A DNA stretch of 64,000 nt from Terrimonas_B sp041743125 (GTDB taxonomy: Bacteria > Bacteroidota > Bacteroidia > Chitinophagales > Chitinophagaceae). Shown here one piece after another: positions 8,901-16,509 of this stretch (position 1 is the stretch's first letter; the number at the start of each line of letters is the position of its first letter). Made by a program: the position numbers and the translations under genes. Location of the stretch: positions 1 through 64,000 of the forward strand of contig JBGTNK010000017.1 of the NCBI GenBank assembly GCA_041743125.1, given 5' to 3'. Under the pieces are notes generated by a model that saw only the letters and a list, made by a program, of their open reading frames with translations, searched no databases and was not told where the DNA came from.

Positions 8901-8992
8901 TTACAGATAAGAATCTTGAAATACTGAAGAACTACAAGGATCTCGATAAATACAAACAGTTTCTGGATAAGAATATTCCTGGCAAATTTTAA
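5960..8992 (+). CDS. porW: SprE/PorW-type TPR lipoprotein of the type IX secretion system
   Basis: The 1010-residue product begins with a lipoprotein signal (LLSC lipobox, Cys18 from the ATG at 5960; a TTG at 5948 would add four residues). The N-terminal region contains the HYNYFFNANNKLNEVLEKAK block and repeated helical pairs of TPR type (about 90-430 and 590-800), including KMWDSAAAHLEKAL. A Lys/Pro/Thr-rich linker precedes a conserved-looking C-terminal domain (about 890-1010) ending NIPGKF. This architecture and length match the SprE/PorW lipoproteins needed for T9SS secretion and gliding in Bacteroidota. The acting site would be the periplasmic face of the envelope. Confidence in TPR lipoprotein is high; in the PorW role, fairly high. 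Confidence 0.75.
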   Translation: MLSSRYITIIVAFFLLSCRVAVPAFGQLGIALDVEKPKEFENRVLRSEKSDQKKFSLPKRFIQNTITHYNYFFNANNKLNEVLEKAKTSFTDDYSDLIPFYNFTLDATAADSIELDSISYKARTGIVLHDLRGDWVDNLYLLWGASYYLKQQFDSAQLMFQFINYAFAEKEKDGYYKTIGSAMDGNSALSISTKEKNSLPRRVFSEPPSRNDAFLWQIRNHLAQDQFTEASGLILTLKSDPHFPGRLTKDLEEVQAFSFYKQKMWDSAAAHLEKALSNATNKGEMARWEYLLAQLYEMTSKTTEAETWYTKSIGHTTDPIMDIYARLALVRVNKDSGKDYIEKNIATLLKMARRDKYQDFRDIIYYMAAQIELERDNIDGALPLLIKSTKYASNNASQRNKAFLQLAELSFKKRKYRQSYNFYDSLQLGDPIIKDPEALLARKDILSKLANNIEIIERQDSLQRIAAMPEDERKSYIKKLVRQLRKQHGLKDEGTETTVKKFSSSEETSPSLFGENNKKGDWYFYNKNSRQKGLADFTSKWGKRINTDDWRRSDVFSSGGVKSRSDQLQDLTGGGLEAVVDENAEITFETLFDNLPLTPETIQQSNDSIQYALFGLGMIYIQQLEDCPSGTETLEDLRKRFPEFTRMDEVLFNLYYCYNKQGETRLANDAKKIMEQQFADSKLTTVVTTGKSPDADKKEQESAATLTYEKVYDLFLEGNFSEAVALKKAADSTYGSNHWTPQLLYIEAVYYIKQREDSMAAVILGNITMKFERTPIANKARTLLNVLNRREEIENELRNMVINMPEQDTTTRYRQIDITPTPVKDSARVITEPVVVKTKPLTDSLTNQQQQPVKPANNEVAGKLKVIDSLAKQQPVKPVSTDPTFAFDSEAPHYVIILLTKVDPIFVNEAKNAFSRYNRDTYYNKQMQAELIEIDTDNRLLLISPFKNAPEAMTYIDQTRPKTANEIIPWLKGGKYSYSIITDKNLEILKNYKDLDKYKQFLDKNIPGKF

Positions 8993-9186
8993 ATCACAAT
9001 AAATAATGTGTTAATTAATCAAGGGATAAAATAACTACTTGTATAGAGCGGCCCTTAAAACTTCCGGAATGGTCTTTTTGCTGAAAAAACGTTAATAAAA
9101 AAAACAAATACTCTTTGCCTTAATCAGGTCAGCCTTGTTTCCTTTAATTTCGGTTTGTTTTTTGCTGAACATAATCTTTTATTATT

Positions 9187-11595
9187 ATGAAAACATCAGT
9201 CCGAATATTCTGGCGCATTTTCTTTTTAGGCTTTATTGCCCTCGTTGTATTAATAAGTATGGCCAGCCTGGGTGTTTTTGGTAATATGCCTTCTTTGCAG
9301 GAATTAGAGAATCCTTCCATTCAGCAGGCATCTGATGTAATAGCCAATGACGGCACTTTAATGGGGAAATATTATACAGAAAGAGGAAACAGGAGCAATG
9401 TAAAATACCGGGACATTTCTGCCAATCTTACAAATGCATTAATAGCTACCGAAGATGAACGTTTTTATAACCATGCCGGCATTGATTTCAAATCCACCTT
9501 ACGGGCTGTTTTCACACTCGGCAACCAGGGAGGGGGAAGCACCCTGACACAGCAACTTGCCAAAGCCCTGCTTGACCAGGGCAGCAAGAACAAAGCATGG
9601 CGAGTGATAGAAAAATTAAAAGAATGGATCATTGCTGTTAAACTGGAAAGAAATTTTACGAAAGAAGAAATCATTACCCTGTACCTCAATGCCGTTCCGT
9701 TTGGTAATAATATTTATGGAATCAGGAATGCCTCCAGAACATTTTTTCAGAAAGAACCAGATCGTTTGAATATTGAAGAAGCTGCATTATTAATAGGAAT
9801 GCTAAAAGGCAATAGTATATATAATCCTGTTCGTAATCCCAAAGCCGCGTTGGATCGCCGCAATGTAGTAATTGGGCAAATGGAAGTAAACGGAAAGATC
9901 AATAGTACTGAAGCTAAGAAGCTAAAAGCTTTACCTATTGACATGACGCACTATAAAAAATTGGATGAGAACACTGGCTATGCACCCTATTTTCGGGAAG
10001 TGTTAAAAGAAGAGGTTCGGGAAGCGTTGAAAGACCTGGAAAAACCAAATGGTGGAAAATATGATATTTACCAGGATGGATTAAAGATTTATACCACGAT
10101 TAATCCACGCATGCAGGAATATGCTGAAGAGGCAGCTGCGTCGCAATTGCCGGTATTACAAAAAGCGTTGAATGCGCAGCCTAAAATAAAAAATGGTTCC
10201 ATCTGGAAAGGACATGAGAATGTACTACAGGCCGAAATGAAAAAAAGTGACCGGTGGAAATACCTGGCTGACGATGGACTTTCAGATAAAGAAATAAAAG
10301 CTAGTTTTTACAAAAAGGTTCCCATGAAAATTTTTGCCTGGAATAGCAAACGGGAAATGGACACAGTGATGAGGCCATATGATTCTATTAAATATCACAG
10401 GCAGATGGTGCAAACTGCCTTTATGGTTATGGACCCTATTACAGGTGAAGTTCGTGCCTGGGTGGGGGGCATCAACTTTAAGACTTTCAAATTTGATCAT
10501 GCTAACATGAAAACCAAAAGGCAGGTTGGATCCACTATCAAACCATTGCTTTATACACAGGCTATGGAAGAAAGAGGTTTTACCCCCGAAACCCAGGTGA
10601 TAGATCAGCAGCAGGATTTTGGTAATAATCAATTAGTGCCTGCTACAAGTAAAACATGTAGCGGAAGATCGATGACGATGGCTTCTGCCCTCGCCTGGTC
10701 AAAGAACTGCGCTACAGCTTATATAATGAAACAGGTTGGAGCCCGGCAGTTTGCCGACTTTTTGGCCCGACTTAATATTCCTACAAAAGTAGAAGCATAT
10801 CCCTCAATTGCTTTAGGAGCATGTGATCTTTCTCTTTTTGAAATGCTTTGGGGCTATTCCATATTTGCCGGCCGGGGATTTTCTACTAAGCCTTATTTTA
10901 TTAGCCGCATAGAAGACAGAAATGGTAACGTGATCAAGAGATTTGATTATAGTGTAAACCGCAAGGAAGTGGTGAGCGAAGTAACCGCCTACAGAATGGC
11001 CCGTATGATGCAGGGCACTGTTGATGCCGGGACAGCCAGTGGACTGAGATCAAGGCTGGGCGCATCAGAAATGGCTGGCAAGACCGGTACAACAAATGAT
11101 AACGCTGATGCTTGGTACATGGGATATACTCCACAACTATTAGGTGGTGTTTGGATCGGTTGTGATGATCGGTTTATCCGAAACGAAAGTTCGGGGGGAT
11201 TTGGCGGGGCGGCGGCCAGGCCAATATGGGAAGCTTTCTTTAAAAAAGTGTATGCCGATAAAACACTGGGTATTGACAGGGATGCAAAATTTGTACAGCC
11301 CGCCGATTATAATAACCTGATCAACAGTGCGGATTTTATACCTACAGAATCTGATCCCAACCCTGAAGCTGAAGGCGAAGACCAGGGAGTTGGAACGGCA
11401 GATGATTATAATTATATCGGGCCAGAATCAAAACCGGTGGTGGATGATGAAGTAAAAGGATCAAAAAAAGATACTTCGGAAAATCAGCCGGCTAATAAGA
11501 AAAAGACGGAAGGAAAACCAATTGGTTCGCCTACTGAAACACAACAAAAGAAAAAAGGAATATTCAAAAAAATATTTGGGAAAAAAGAAAATTGA
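9187..11595 (+). CDS. mrcA: class A penicillin-binding protein (PBP1A-like transglycosylase/transpeptidase)
   Basis: This bifunctional enzyme polymerises and cross-links peptidoglycan. A single N-terminal membrane anchor (about 8-29) is followed by a GT51 glycosyltransferase domain with catalytic Glu89 in ATEDERFYNHAGID and the GGSTLTQQ motif at 116-123. The transpeptidase domain shows all three penicillin-binding motifs: STIK with nucleophile Ser449, SKN at 505-507, and KTG at 632-634. The 802-residue length is normal for the family. The last 70 residues are a low-complexity Lys/Asn/Thr-rich tail ending in a short basic helix (GIFKKIFGKKEN). It is a single-gene unit, closed by a strong hairpin at 11611-11648. 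Confidence 0.95.
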   Translation: MKTSVRIFWRIFFLGFIALVVLISMASLGVFGNMPSLQELENPSIQQASDVIANDGTLMGKYYTERGNRSNVKYRDISANLTNALIATEDERFYNHAGIDFKSTLRAVFTLGNQGGGSTLTQQLAKALLDQGSKNKAWRVIEKLKEWIIAVKLERNFTKEEIITLYLNAVPFGNNIYGIRNASRTFFQKEPDRLNIEEAALLIGMLKGNSIYNPVRNPKAALDRRNVVIGQMEVNGKINSTEAKKLKALPIDMTHYKKLDENTGYAPYFREVLKEEVREALKDLEKPNGGKYDIYQDGLKIYTTINPRMQEYAEEAAASQLPVLQKALNAQPKIKNGSIWKGHENVLQAEMKKSDRWKYLADDGLSDKEIKASFYKKVPMKIFAWNSKREMDTVMRPYDSIKYHRQMVQTAFMVMDPITGEVRAWVGGINFKTFKFDHANMKTKRQVGSTIKPLLYTQAMEERGFTPETQVIDQQQDFGNNQLVPATSKTCSGRSMTMASALAWSKNCATAYIMKQVGARQFADFLARLNIPTKVEAYPSIALGACDLSLFEMLWGYSIFAGRGFSTKPYFISRIEDRNGNVIKRFDYSVNRKEVVSEVTAYRMARMMQGTVDAGTASGLRSRLGASEMAGKTGTTNDNADAWYMGYTPQLLGGVWIGCDDRFIRNESSGGFGGAAARPIWEAFFKKVYADKTLGIDRDAKFVQPADYNNLINSADFIPTESDPNPEAEGEDQGVGTADDYNYIGPESKPVVDDEVKGSKKDTSENQPANKKKTEGKPIGSPTETQQKKKGIFKKIFGKKEN

Positions 11596-11610
11596 CCTCT
11601 AGCTGCATTT

Positions 11611-11648
11611 AAAAACCGGCTCCTTTTTTTATAAAAAAGCCGGTTTTT
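11611..11648 (+). terminator. intrinsic terminator after the PBP gene
   Basis: An 11-bp perfect stem (AAAAACCGGCT at 11611-11621 with AGCCGGTTTTT at 11638-11648) lies 16 bases after the PBP stop codon. The right arm ends in five T. The stem has A on one side and T on the other, so it could also stop the converging methyltransferase transcript. Confidence 0.8.
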
Positions 11649-11776
11649 AATATTACCAACACCCCCATATTTAAATTTTAAAACTACAGGGATTGTAAAT
11701 GTCTTGTTTATTACCAGCATTTACGCAGCATGTGCAATTTTGTGTCAGTGATAATCAGGCACACTAAAAAAAAAGT

Positions 11777-12379
11777 TTAGGCCTTTACCCAAAATTTCAA
11801 AAGGTTGCTCACGTCATTTCCGCCTTCAAGATATTCCGGCGGCAAAATTTCGTCTCTGCCGTGGAAGGTGGCCAATCTTGTACCACCCGGTTTTTTTTTA
11901 AGTTGATCGTATAAATAACGAGTATACTCATTATACAGATTTATCGAATAGGTAACAGCATCATCGATTTTCTCCGTGTGGGCCAGGTTTTCATAAAACG
12001 AATTGTAAAAATAAAAATGATCGTATTGCTGAAAATCAATTTCCAAAAAATTACCGTGAATAAAACTTACGTTTTTTAATCCTACAACCTGGCGGGCTGC
12101 CTCAGCGTATTCCACCAGGTCCTTACGTTGTTCTATTCCTACAAAAAAAACATCGGGTTTGTAATAGGCTGCAGCCAGGCAAAATTTTCCAATGCCGCTG
12201 CCAATATCCAAAATACGGGTTTTGCTTTCTACAGCCAGAAAGTCTGCTGCTTTCCTGGCTACCAATAAGGGAGTCCAGTGGTTTCTTGCCAGGGATTGCA
12301 ACCTGGAAGGATACAAAAGATGAAAATGGTTTTCTGACCTAAACCATTCCTTATTCCCTTGAGATTTTGAGTCATTCAT
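11777..12379 (-). CDS. SAM-dependent methyltransferase, class I fold
   Basis: The product, 200 residues from the ATG at 12379, has the class I motif RILDIGSGIGKFCLAAA, which binds S-adenosylmethionine, followed by the acidic strand end VGIEQR that contacts the ribose. A block FYFYNSFYEN lies where the catalytic motif IV would be expected. No signal or membrane segment is present. I chose 12379 rather than an in-frame TTG at 12391 because a TAAGTTTG -7 box at 12403-12410 would place the transcript start close to 12397. The gene stands alone, converging with the PBP gene. The substrate cannot be told from the sequence. Confidence 0.8.
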   Translation of the reverse strand: MNDSKSQGNKEWFRSENHFHLLYPSRLQSLARNHWTPLLVARKAADFLAVESKTRILDIGSGIGKFCLAAAYYKPDVFFVGIEQRKDLVEYAEAARQVVGLKNVSFIHGNFLEIDFQQYDHFYFYNSFYENLAHTEKIDDAVTYSINLYNEYTRYLYDQLKKKPGGTRLATFHGRDEILPPEYLEGGNDVSNLLKFWVKA

Positions 12380-12402
12380 ACCCTGGTTCAAATTTCATGC
12401 TG

Positions 12403-12410
12403 CAAACTTA
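12403..12410 (-). promoter_or_regulatory. candidate -7 box for the methyltransferase gene
   Basis: Minus-strand TAAGTTTG fully matches TAnnTTTG and ends 24 bases before the ATG at 12379. No clear -33 motif accompanies it. Confidence 0.4.
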
Positions 12411-12509
12411 TCAGATTATCCCTAACTTTCCATTCTACCTGAGGACACAAGGAATTTCTCCATTATTTCTTTATTTTCAGTTTCTTTGTTTCATTAAATC
12501 AAAGCCAAT

Positions 12510-13295
12510 ATGAGAGACATTATTATACCTATAGATTTTTCAGAGACATCTTTGAATGCAGCACGTTATGGGGCCGCTATGCTAAGTAATAAAGAAAATG
12601 TCCGTGTTATATTATACAACATGTTTAAGGAAGAAGATGAAGCATCCACTGCCGAACAGTATCTTCTAAGCCTGAAAGCGGAATTGGAACAAAAAGGTGT
12701 ATCTAATATTGAAACAGTAAAAGAATTTGGAACAGACCTGATAGATAATCTGGGCAGGCTTGCTTACCAGAAAACTGCTGAATTGATCATTATGGGCATC
12801 AATGAAAAAGATGAGTGGCGGCAGTTCCTGGTGGGAAGTAATTCTGTAAAAATGGCCGAAGCGAATATCTGCCCGATTATGATCATTCCCCCAACTGCAA
12901 GATATAACGGCATTACCAATGTAAGCCTGGCCTCCGATTTTAAAAATGTGGAAGACACAACACCTATCACTGCTATCCGGGAAATATTAGACATGTTCAC
13001 TGTCAATATTCATATTGTGAACATAGACAATCAACATTACGTTTCGCTTACGGATGAATACCTTTCTGAAAGAGCTAAAATGCAGGAAATTTTTGCTAAT
13101 TACAATCCTGAATTTTATTTTATTGGCATGAATGATTTTTATGAAGCTATTGAACAATTCTCTATAGACAAGAATATAGACCTGCTCATAATTATTCCAA
13201 AGAATCACACGTTTATGAATAGTTTGTTGAGCAGCAGCCATACAAAAAAGCTGGCCTTTAATACAACTGTTCCATTGTTAGCTGTACACCAGTAA
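12510..13295 (+). CDS. universal stress protein with two UspA-like domains
   Basis: The 261-residue protein is a tandem of two Usp folds, a common form in Bacteroidota. The first half starts with IIIPIDFSETSLNAARYGA, the typical Usp opening strand and helix, and ends with the nucleotide-binding signature MGINEKDEWRQFLVGSNS (Gly, spacer, Gly-Ser). The second half is more diverged: it keeps the fold pattern (VSLASDFKN start, PLLAVHQ end) but lacks the Gly-rich ATP-binding loop, so only the first domain is likely to bind nucleotide. Usp proteins are induced by starvation or stress. It precedes the arginine deiminase gene on the same strand, separated by a large inverted repeat, so the two may be regulated separately. 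Confidence 0.88.
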   Translation: MRDIIIPIDFSETSLNAARYGAAMLSNKENVRVILYNMFKEEDEASTAEQYLLSLKAELEQKGVSNIETVKEFGTDLIDNLGRLAYQKTAELIIMGINEKDEWRQFLVGSNSVKMAEANICPIMIIPPTARYNGITNVSLASDFKNVEDTTPITAIREILDMFTVNIHIVNIDNQHYVSLTDEYLSERAKMQEIFANYNPEFYFIGMNDFYEAIEQFSIDKNIDLLIIIPKNHTFMNSLLSSSHTKKLAFNTTVPLLAVHQ

Positions 13296-13331
13296 ACGTT
13301 TCTTTGTAGAATACAGATTAATTTTTTTTGA

Positions 13332-13381
13332 CCGGATAATATTATTGGTTAGTCGCATAACCAATAATATTTATATTCCGG
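13332..13381. repeat. large near-perfect inverted repeat upstream of arginine deiminase
   Basis: A 14-bp perfect stem (AATATTATTGGTTA at 13338-13351 with TAACCAATAATATT at 13358-13371) encloses the six-base loop GTCGCA. A second 5-bp pair outside it (CCGGA 13332-13336 with TCCGG 13377-13381) extends the structure. It ends 27 bases before the arginine deiminase ATG. No T-run follows on the plus strand, so it looks less like a simple terminator than like an operator or a 5-prime mRNA hairpin. Confidence 0.6.
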
Positions 13382-13408
13382 CAACCGAAAACTTTACCTT
13401 TAGAAAAT

Positions 13409-14857
13409 ATGGCAAAGGCAAGCAATAAAATTACTGTTACTTCGGAGGTAGGCACTCTCCGCCGGTTACTGGTACATAGCCCGGACAGCGGGTTGGGAAA
13501 AGTAGTTCCTTCTAAAGCACAGGACTGGTTATTTGAAGATATTGTTCACCTGGAAACTATCAGGAGAAAAGAATATGATTATTACACCAAACTTCTACTC
13601 TACTTCCTGGATCCTGAAAAAATAAAAGGCCGCCTGGCAGAATGGGATGATAGCAAAAACAATTTTAAGTTTTACAAACCTGATCACCCGGATTTTTTTA
13701 AATCTGATAAAGTTGTTGAATTGCAATGGCTGCTTGCTGAGATATTGGAGGATCACGAAATAAAACTAAAATTAGTGGCCTCCGTTTGTGCTATCGAAAA
13801 TTGTTCTTATGAACTACAGGATGAACTGGCGGCATTGAACGGCAAACAGCTCGCCAAAATATTTATCAGCGGCACAACCGATGACAAGGAAATGCTTTTC
13901 CCTCCCATTCCCAATTTTATATTTACCCGCGACATCGGCATAGTAATTAATGATCACATTCTTCTCAATAAGCCTGCAAAAAAAGCAAGAACCCGGGAAG
14001 CATTGCTGGTGAAATACATTTTTTATTGTCATCCACTTTTCGCCGAATACCGGAAAAATATTATAGAACTGCCCGACACTTCACATCATTTCCTGCTGCC
14101 ACGAGACGGGGATGACAAAAAAGTAACCCTTGAAGGGGGAGATATAATGGTTGTTACCAAAGATCACTTGTTGGTTGGTATAAGCGAAAGAACAACTATG
14201 GAAGCTGCCCATCAATGTATAAAAGTATTATTTGAAAAAAACATAGTTAAGAAAATCACCGTGATCAAGATCCCGAAAAAGCGGGACTATATGCATATTG
14301 ATACCGTTTTTACACAAATCAAAAGGAATATTTGGATTTTACTTGGAGCTTTTTCAAAAAAGGCAATAAAAATGGAAGGTGCGGATCCTGTGCAGCGGGT
14401 GTTAGAGGGATCAAAAAAAGAAGATAAAATAAAGATTACTCAATTCAGAAAAAAAGATCCGTCTGAACCTGAATACTTTGATAACCTGGAAGAATTATTG
14501 GCTGATATCAGCAAAACCGACATGCAGTCGGATGAAAAAGTTCAGTTTATTTATTCCGGTAATAATGAATTTCCTTATGATGCCCGGGAACAATGGACAG
14601 ACTCTTGCAACCTGCTTGCATTGAAAGAAGGTGTGGTGCTGGGATATGACCGCAATGATAAAACGGTAGAAGCTTTTAAGGAAGCTGGCTTTACCATTAT
14701 TCATGTACATGATTTATTGAAGCAACTGGAGAATGGAGAGAGCAGGGTAAAAGATATTGAGAATACTCTAATCACTATGCCTTCAGCAGAATTATCGCGA
14801 GCCAGGGGAGGATTTCATTGCATGAGCATGCCGCTATTACGAGATGATATCGATTAA
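13409..14857 (+). CDS. arginine deiminase-type guanidino hydrolase
   Basis: The 482-residue protein belongs to the amidinotransferase/arginine deiminase superfamily, which hydrolyses arginine to citrulline and ammonia. The family residues are all visible: FTRD at 172-175, EGGD at 242-245, the His-Asp pair MHIDT with His296 and Asp298, and the nucleophile Cys471 in GGFHCMSMP close to the C-terminus. It is about 70 residues longer than classical ArcA enzymes, mainly between the His motif and the Cys. No signal peptide is seen. The next gene encodes a CtlX-type citrulline hydrolase, which would take the product onward. Arginine as substrate is inferred from the motif set and neighbour. A large hairpin lies just upstream. 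Confidence 0.85.
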   Translation: MAKASNKITVTSEVGTLRRLLVHSPDSGLGKVVPSKAQDWLFEDIVHLETIRRKEYDYYTKLLLYFLDPEKIKGRLAEWDDSKNNFKFYKPDHPDFFKSDKVVELQWLLAEILEDHEIKLKLVASVCAIENCSYELQDELAALNGKQLAKIFISGTTDDKEMLFPPIPNFIFTRDIGIVINDHILLNKPAKKARTREALLVKYIFYCHPLFAEYRKNIIELPDTSHHFLLPRDGDDKKVTLEGGDIMVVTKDHLLVGISERTTMEAAHQCIKVLFEKNIVKKITVIKIPKKRDYMHIDTVFTQIKRNIWILLGAFSKKAIKMEGADPVQRVLEGSKKEDKIKITQFRKKDPSEPEYFDNLEELLADISKTDMQSDEKVQFIYSGNNEFPYDAREQWTDSCNLLALKEGVVLGYDRNDKTVEAFKEAGFTIIHVHDLLKQLENGESRVKDIENTLITMPSAELSRARGGFHCMSMPLLRDDID

Positions 14858-14946
14858 TCATAAATGGCATAAAGATTTCAATTGTTATTTTTCTTTAAAA
14901 GGGGATCATTAAATTTCGGGTTTGATCTATTTTAATTCAGCTTACC

Positions 14947-15864
14947 ATGTCCCAAACAACTTCACATCTGTTAATGATAAAACCAATAAATTTTGGGTTT
15001 AATGCTGAAACGGCAGTGAATAATGCTTTCCAAATTGAAAACGCAGATAAAGATGTTCAGGAAAAAGCATTAAAAGAATTTAATGACTTTGTGACCTTGC
15101 TTCAAAGCAATGGTGTAGATGTTACGGTAGTGGAAGACACGGCCGTTCCCCATACCCCCGATTCTATTTTCCCCAACAACTGGGTATCCTTTCACCAGGA
15201 TGGCACCATGTTGCTTTATCCTATGTATGCTGAAAACAGGAGATCGGAAAGAAAAGAACATGTTATAAAAAAGATCGCTAAAAAATTCTCGATCCGCAGG
15301 CAGATAGACCTGAGCAATTATGAAGAACAGAATCTATTCCTGGAAGGAACCGGCAGCATGGTGCTGGACCGTGAAAATCGCATAGCCTATGCTTGTCTTT
15401 CCCCAAGGACAAATGAAAAGTTATTGGCGGAATTTTGCCGGAATATGAATTACACTCCTGTTGTATTTAATGCATCAGACGGAAACAGCCAAGCCATTTA
15501 TCATACAAATGTATTAATGTGTATAGCTGACCGGTATGCGGTTATCTGTCTTGAATGTATAACTGAACCTGCTCAAAAAGAATTGGTAATTAATTCGCTC
15601 ATCAATACCAATAAAGAGGTGGTGGCCATTACGCTTAAGCAAATGAATTTTTTTGCAGGCAATATGCTGCAGGTAGAAAATGACAAGGGAGAAAAATTGC
15701 TTGTTATGTCAACCCAGGCCTATAAAGCCTTAACAAATGACCAGGTTCATCAACTCAGCCAATATAACCGCATTATACACTCCCCTCTTCTTACTATCGA
15801 AACAAATGGGGGAGGGAGTGCCAGGTGTATGATGGCTGAAGTACATTTACCTTTACATCAATAA
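14947..15864 (+). CDS. ctlX: citrulline utilization hydrolase CtlX-type amidinotransferase-fold enzyme
   Basis: The 305-residue protein shares the pentein fold with arginine deiminase but is shorter. Visible motifs are FPNNW at 75-79, LEGTGSMVLD with Glu133, His186 in YHTNVLM, and nucleophile Cys294 in GGGSARCM near the C-terminus. The CtlX family hydrolyses citrulline to ornithine, ammonia and CO2. It starts 89 bases after the arginine deiminase gene on the same strand, so the pair could convert arginine to ornithine without carbamoyl phosphate and therefore without the ATP yield of the classical ADI route. The family call is good; the substrate follows from that family and from context. Confidence 0.82.
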   Translation: MSQTTSHLLMIKPINFGFNAETAVNNAFQIENADKDVQEKALKEFNDFVTLLQSNGVDVTVVEDTAVPHTPDSIFPNNWVSFHQDGTMLLYPMYAENRRSERKEHVIKKIAKKFSIRRQIDLSNYEEQNLFLEGTGSMVLDRENRIAYACLSPRTNEKLLAEFCRNMNYTPVVFNASDGNSQAIYHTNVLMCIADRYAVICLECITEPAQKELVINSLINTNKEVVAITLKQMNFFAGNMLQVENDKGEKLLVMSTQAYKALTNDQVHQLSQYNRIIHSPLLTIETNGGGSARCMMAEVHLPLHQ

Positions 15865-15882
15865 TTTTTTGTGGGCTTCTAA

Positions 15883-16509
15883 ATGAAAATAAAACAAACT
15901 CTTTTTAGTTTTTTGATTGTCTCTTCTTTTATGACGGCAGCTGGCCAGGTAACCCATACCGATTCTCTGAGTAATTATATGGATTCCCTGAATGACTATT
16001 TACACAACTATGTAAACCACCACGAAGTTATAAAAGGTGATGACACACAATACTTCCGCTTTTTTCCTGTTGATGAAAAATACAGAGTGATGGCCCGGTT
16101 TAAGAAAACCACCAATAATAAATGGTTCAGTATGGAGACTTCGGGAGCAGTAAGAAAAACCTTCAGGATATATGGCTCTTTACATTTCAGCATCAATGAT
16201 ACATCTGTCGCCTTAAATATTTACCAGTCTCAAAACCTGATGAATATGGATGAATATAAAGAGCACCTTTTTTTACCCTTTTCTGATCTCACTTCCGGTG
16301 AAGAAACTTATGTATCCGGCCGATATATTGACCTGGTAATTTCTGACATTATTGGCGACAAGGTATTAGTTGATTTCAATAAAGCATACAATCCTTATTG
16401 TGCTTACATTAGTGGAAAATATAATTGCCCCATTCCTCCTTTCGAGAATCAATTAAATGTTGCCATACAAGCCGGAGAAAAAAATTTTGAAAAAGGTCAT
16501 GAAAAATGA
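15883..16509 (+). CDS. secreted protein of unknown function
   Basis: I do not recognise this 208-residue protein. It has a clear signal peptide (MKIKQ, hydrophobic core, cleavage near AAGQ at residue 22), so it is exported. The mature part is rich in aromatic and charged residues and mixed strands, and contains four cysteines, two of them in the segment NPYCAYISGKYNCPIPPFE near 170-188. The segment FRFFPVDEKYRVMARFKK and a later LPFSDLTSGEETY are reminiscent of DUF1684-type proteins, a weak impression only. It begins 18 bases after the ctlX stop and could be co-transcribed. Its stop codon abuts that of the converging reductase gene. Confidence 0.6.
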   Translation: MKIKQTLFSFLIVSSFMTAAGQVTHTDSLSNYMDSLNDYLHNYVNHHEVIKGDDTQYFRFFPVDEKYRVMARFKKTTNNKWFSMETSGAVRKTFRIYGSLHFSINDTSVALNIYQSQNLMNMDEYKEHLFLPFSDLTSGEETYVSGRYIDLVISDIIGDKVLVDFNKAYNPYCAYISGKYNCPIPPFENQLNVAIQAGEKNFEKGHEK

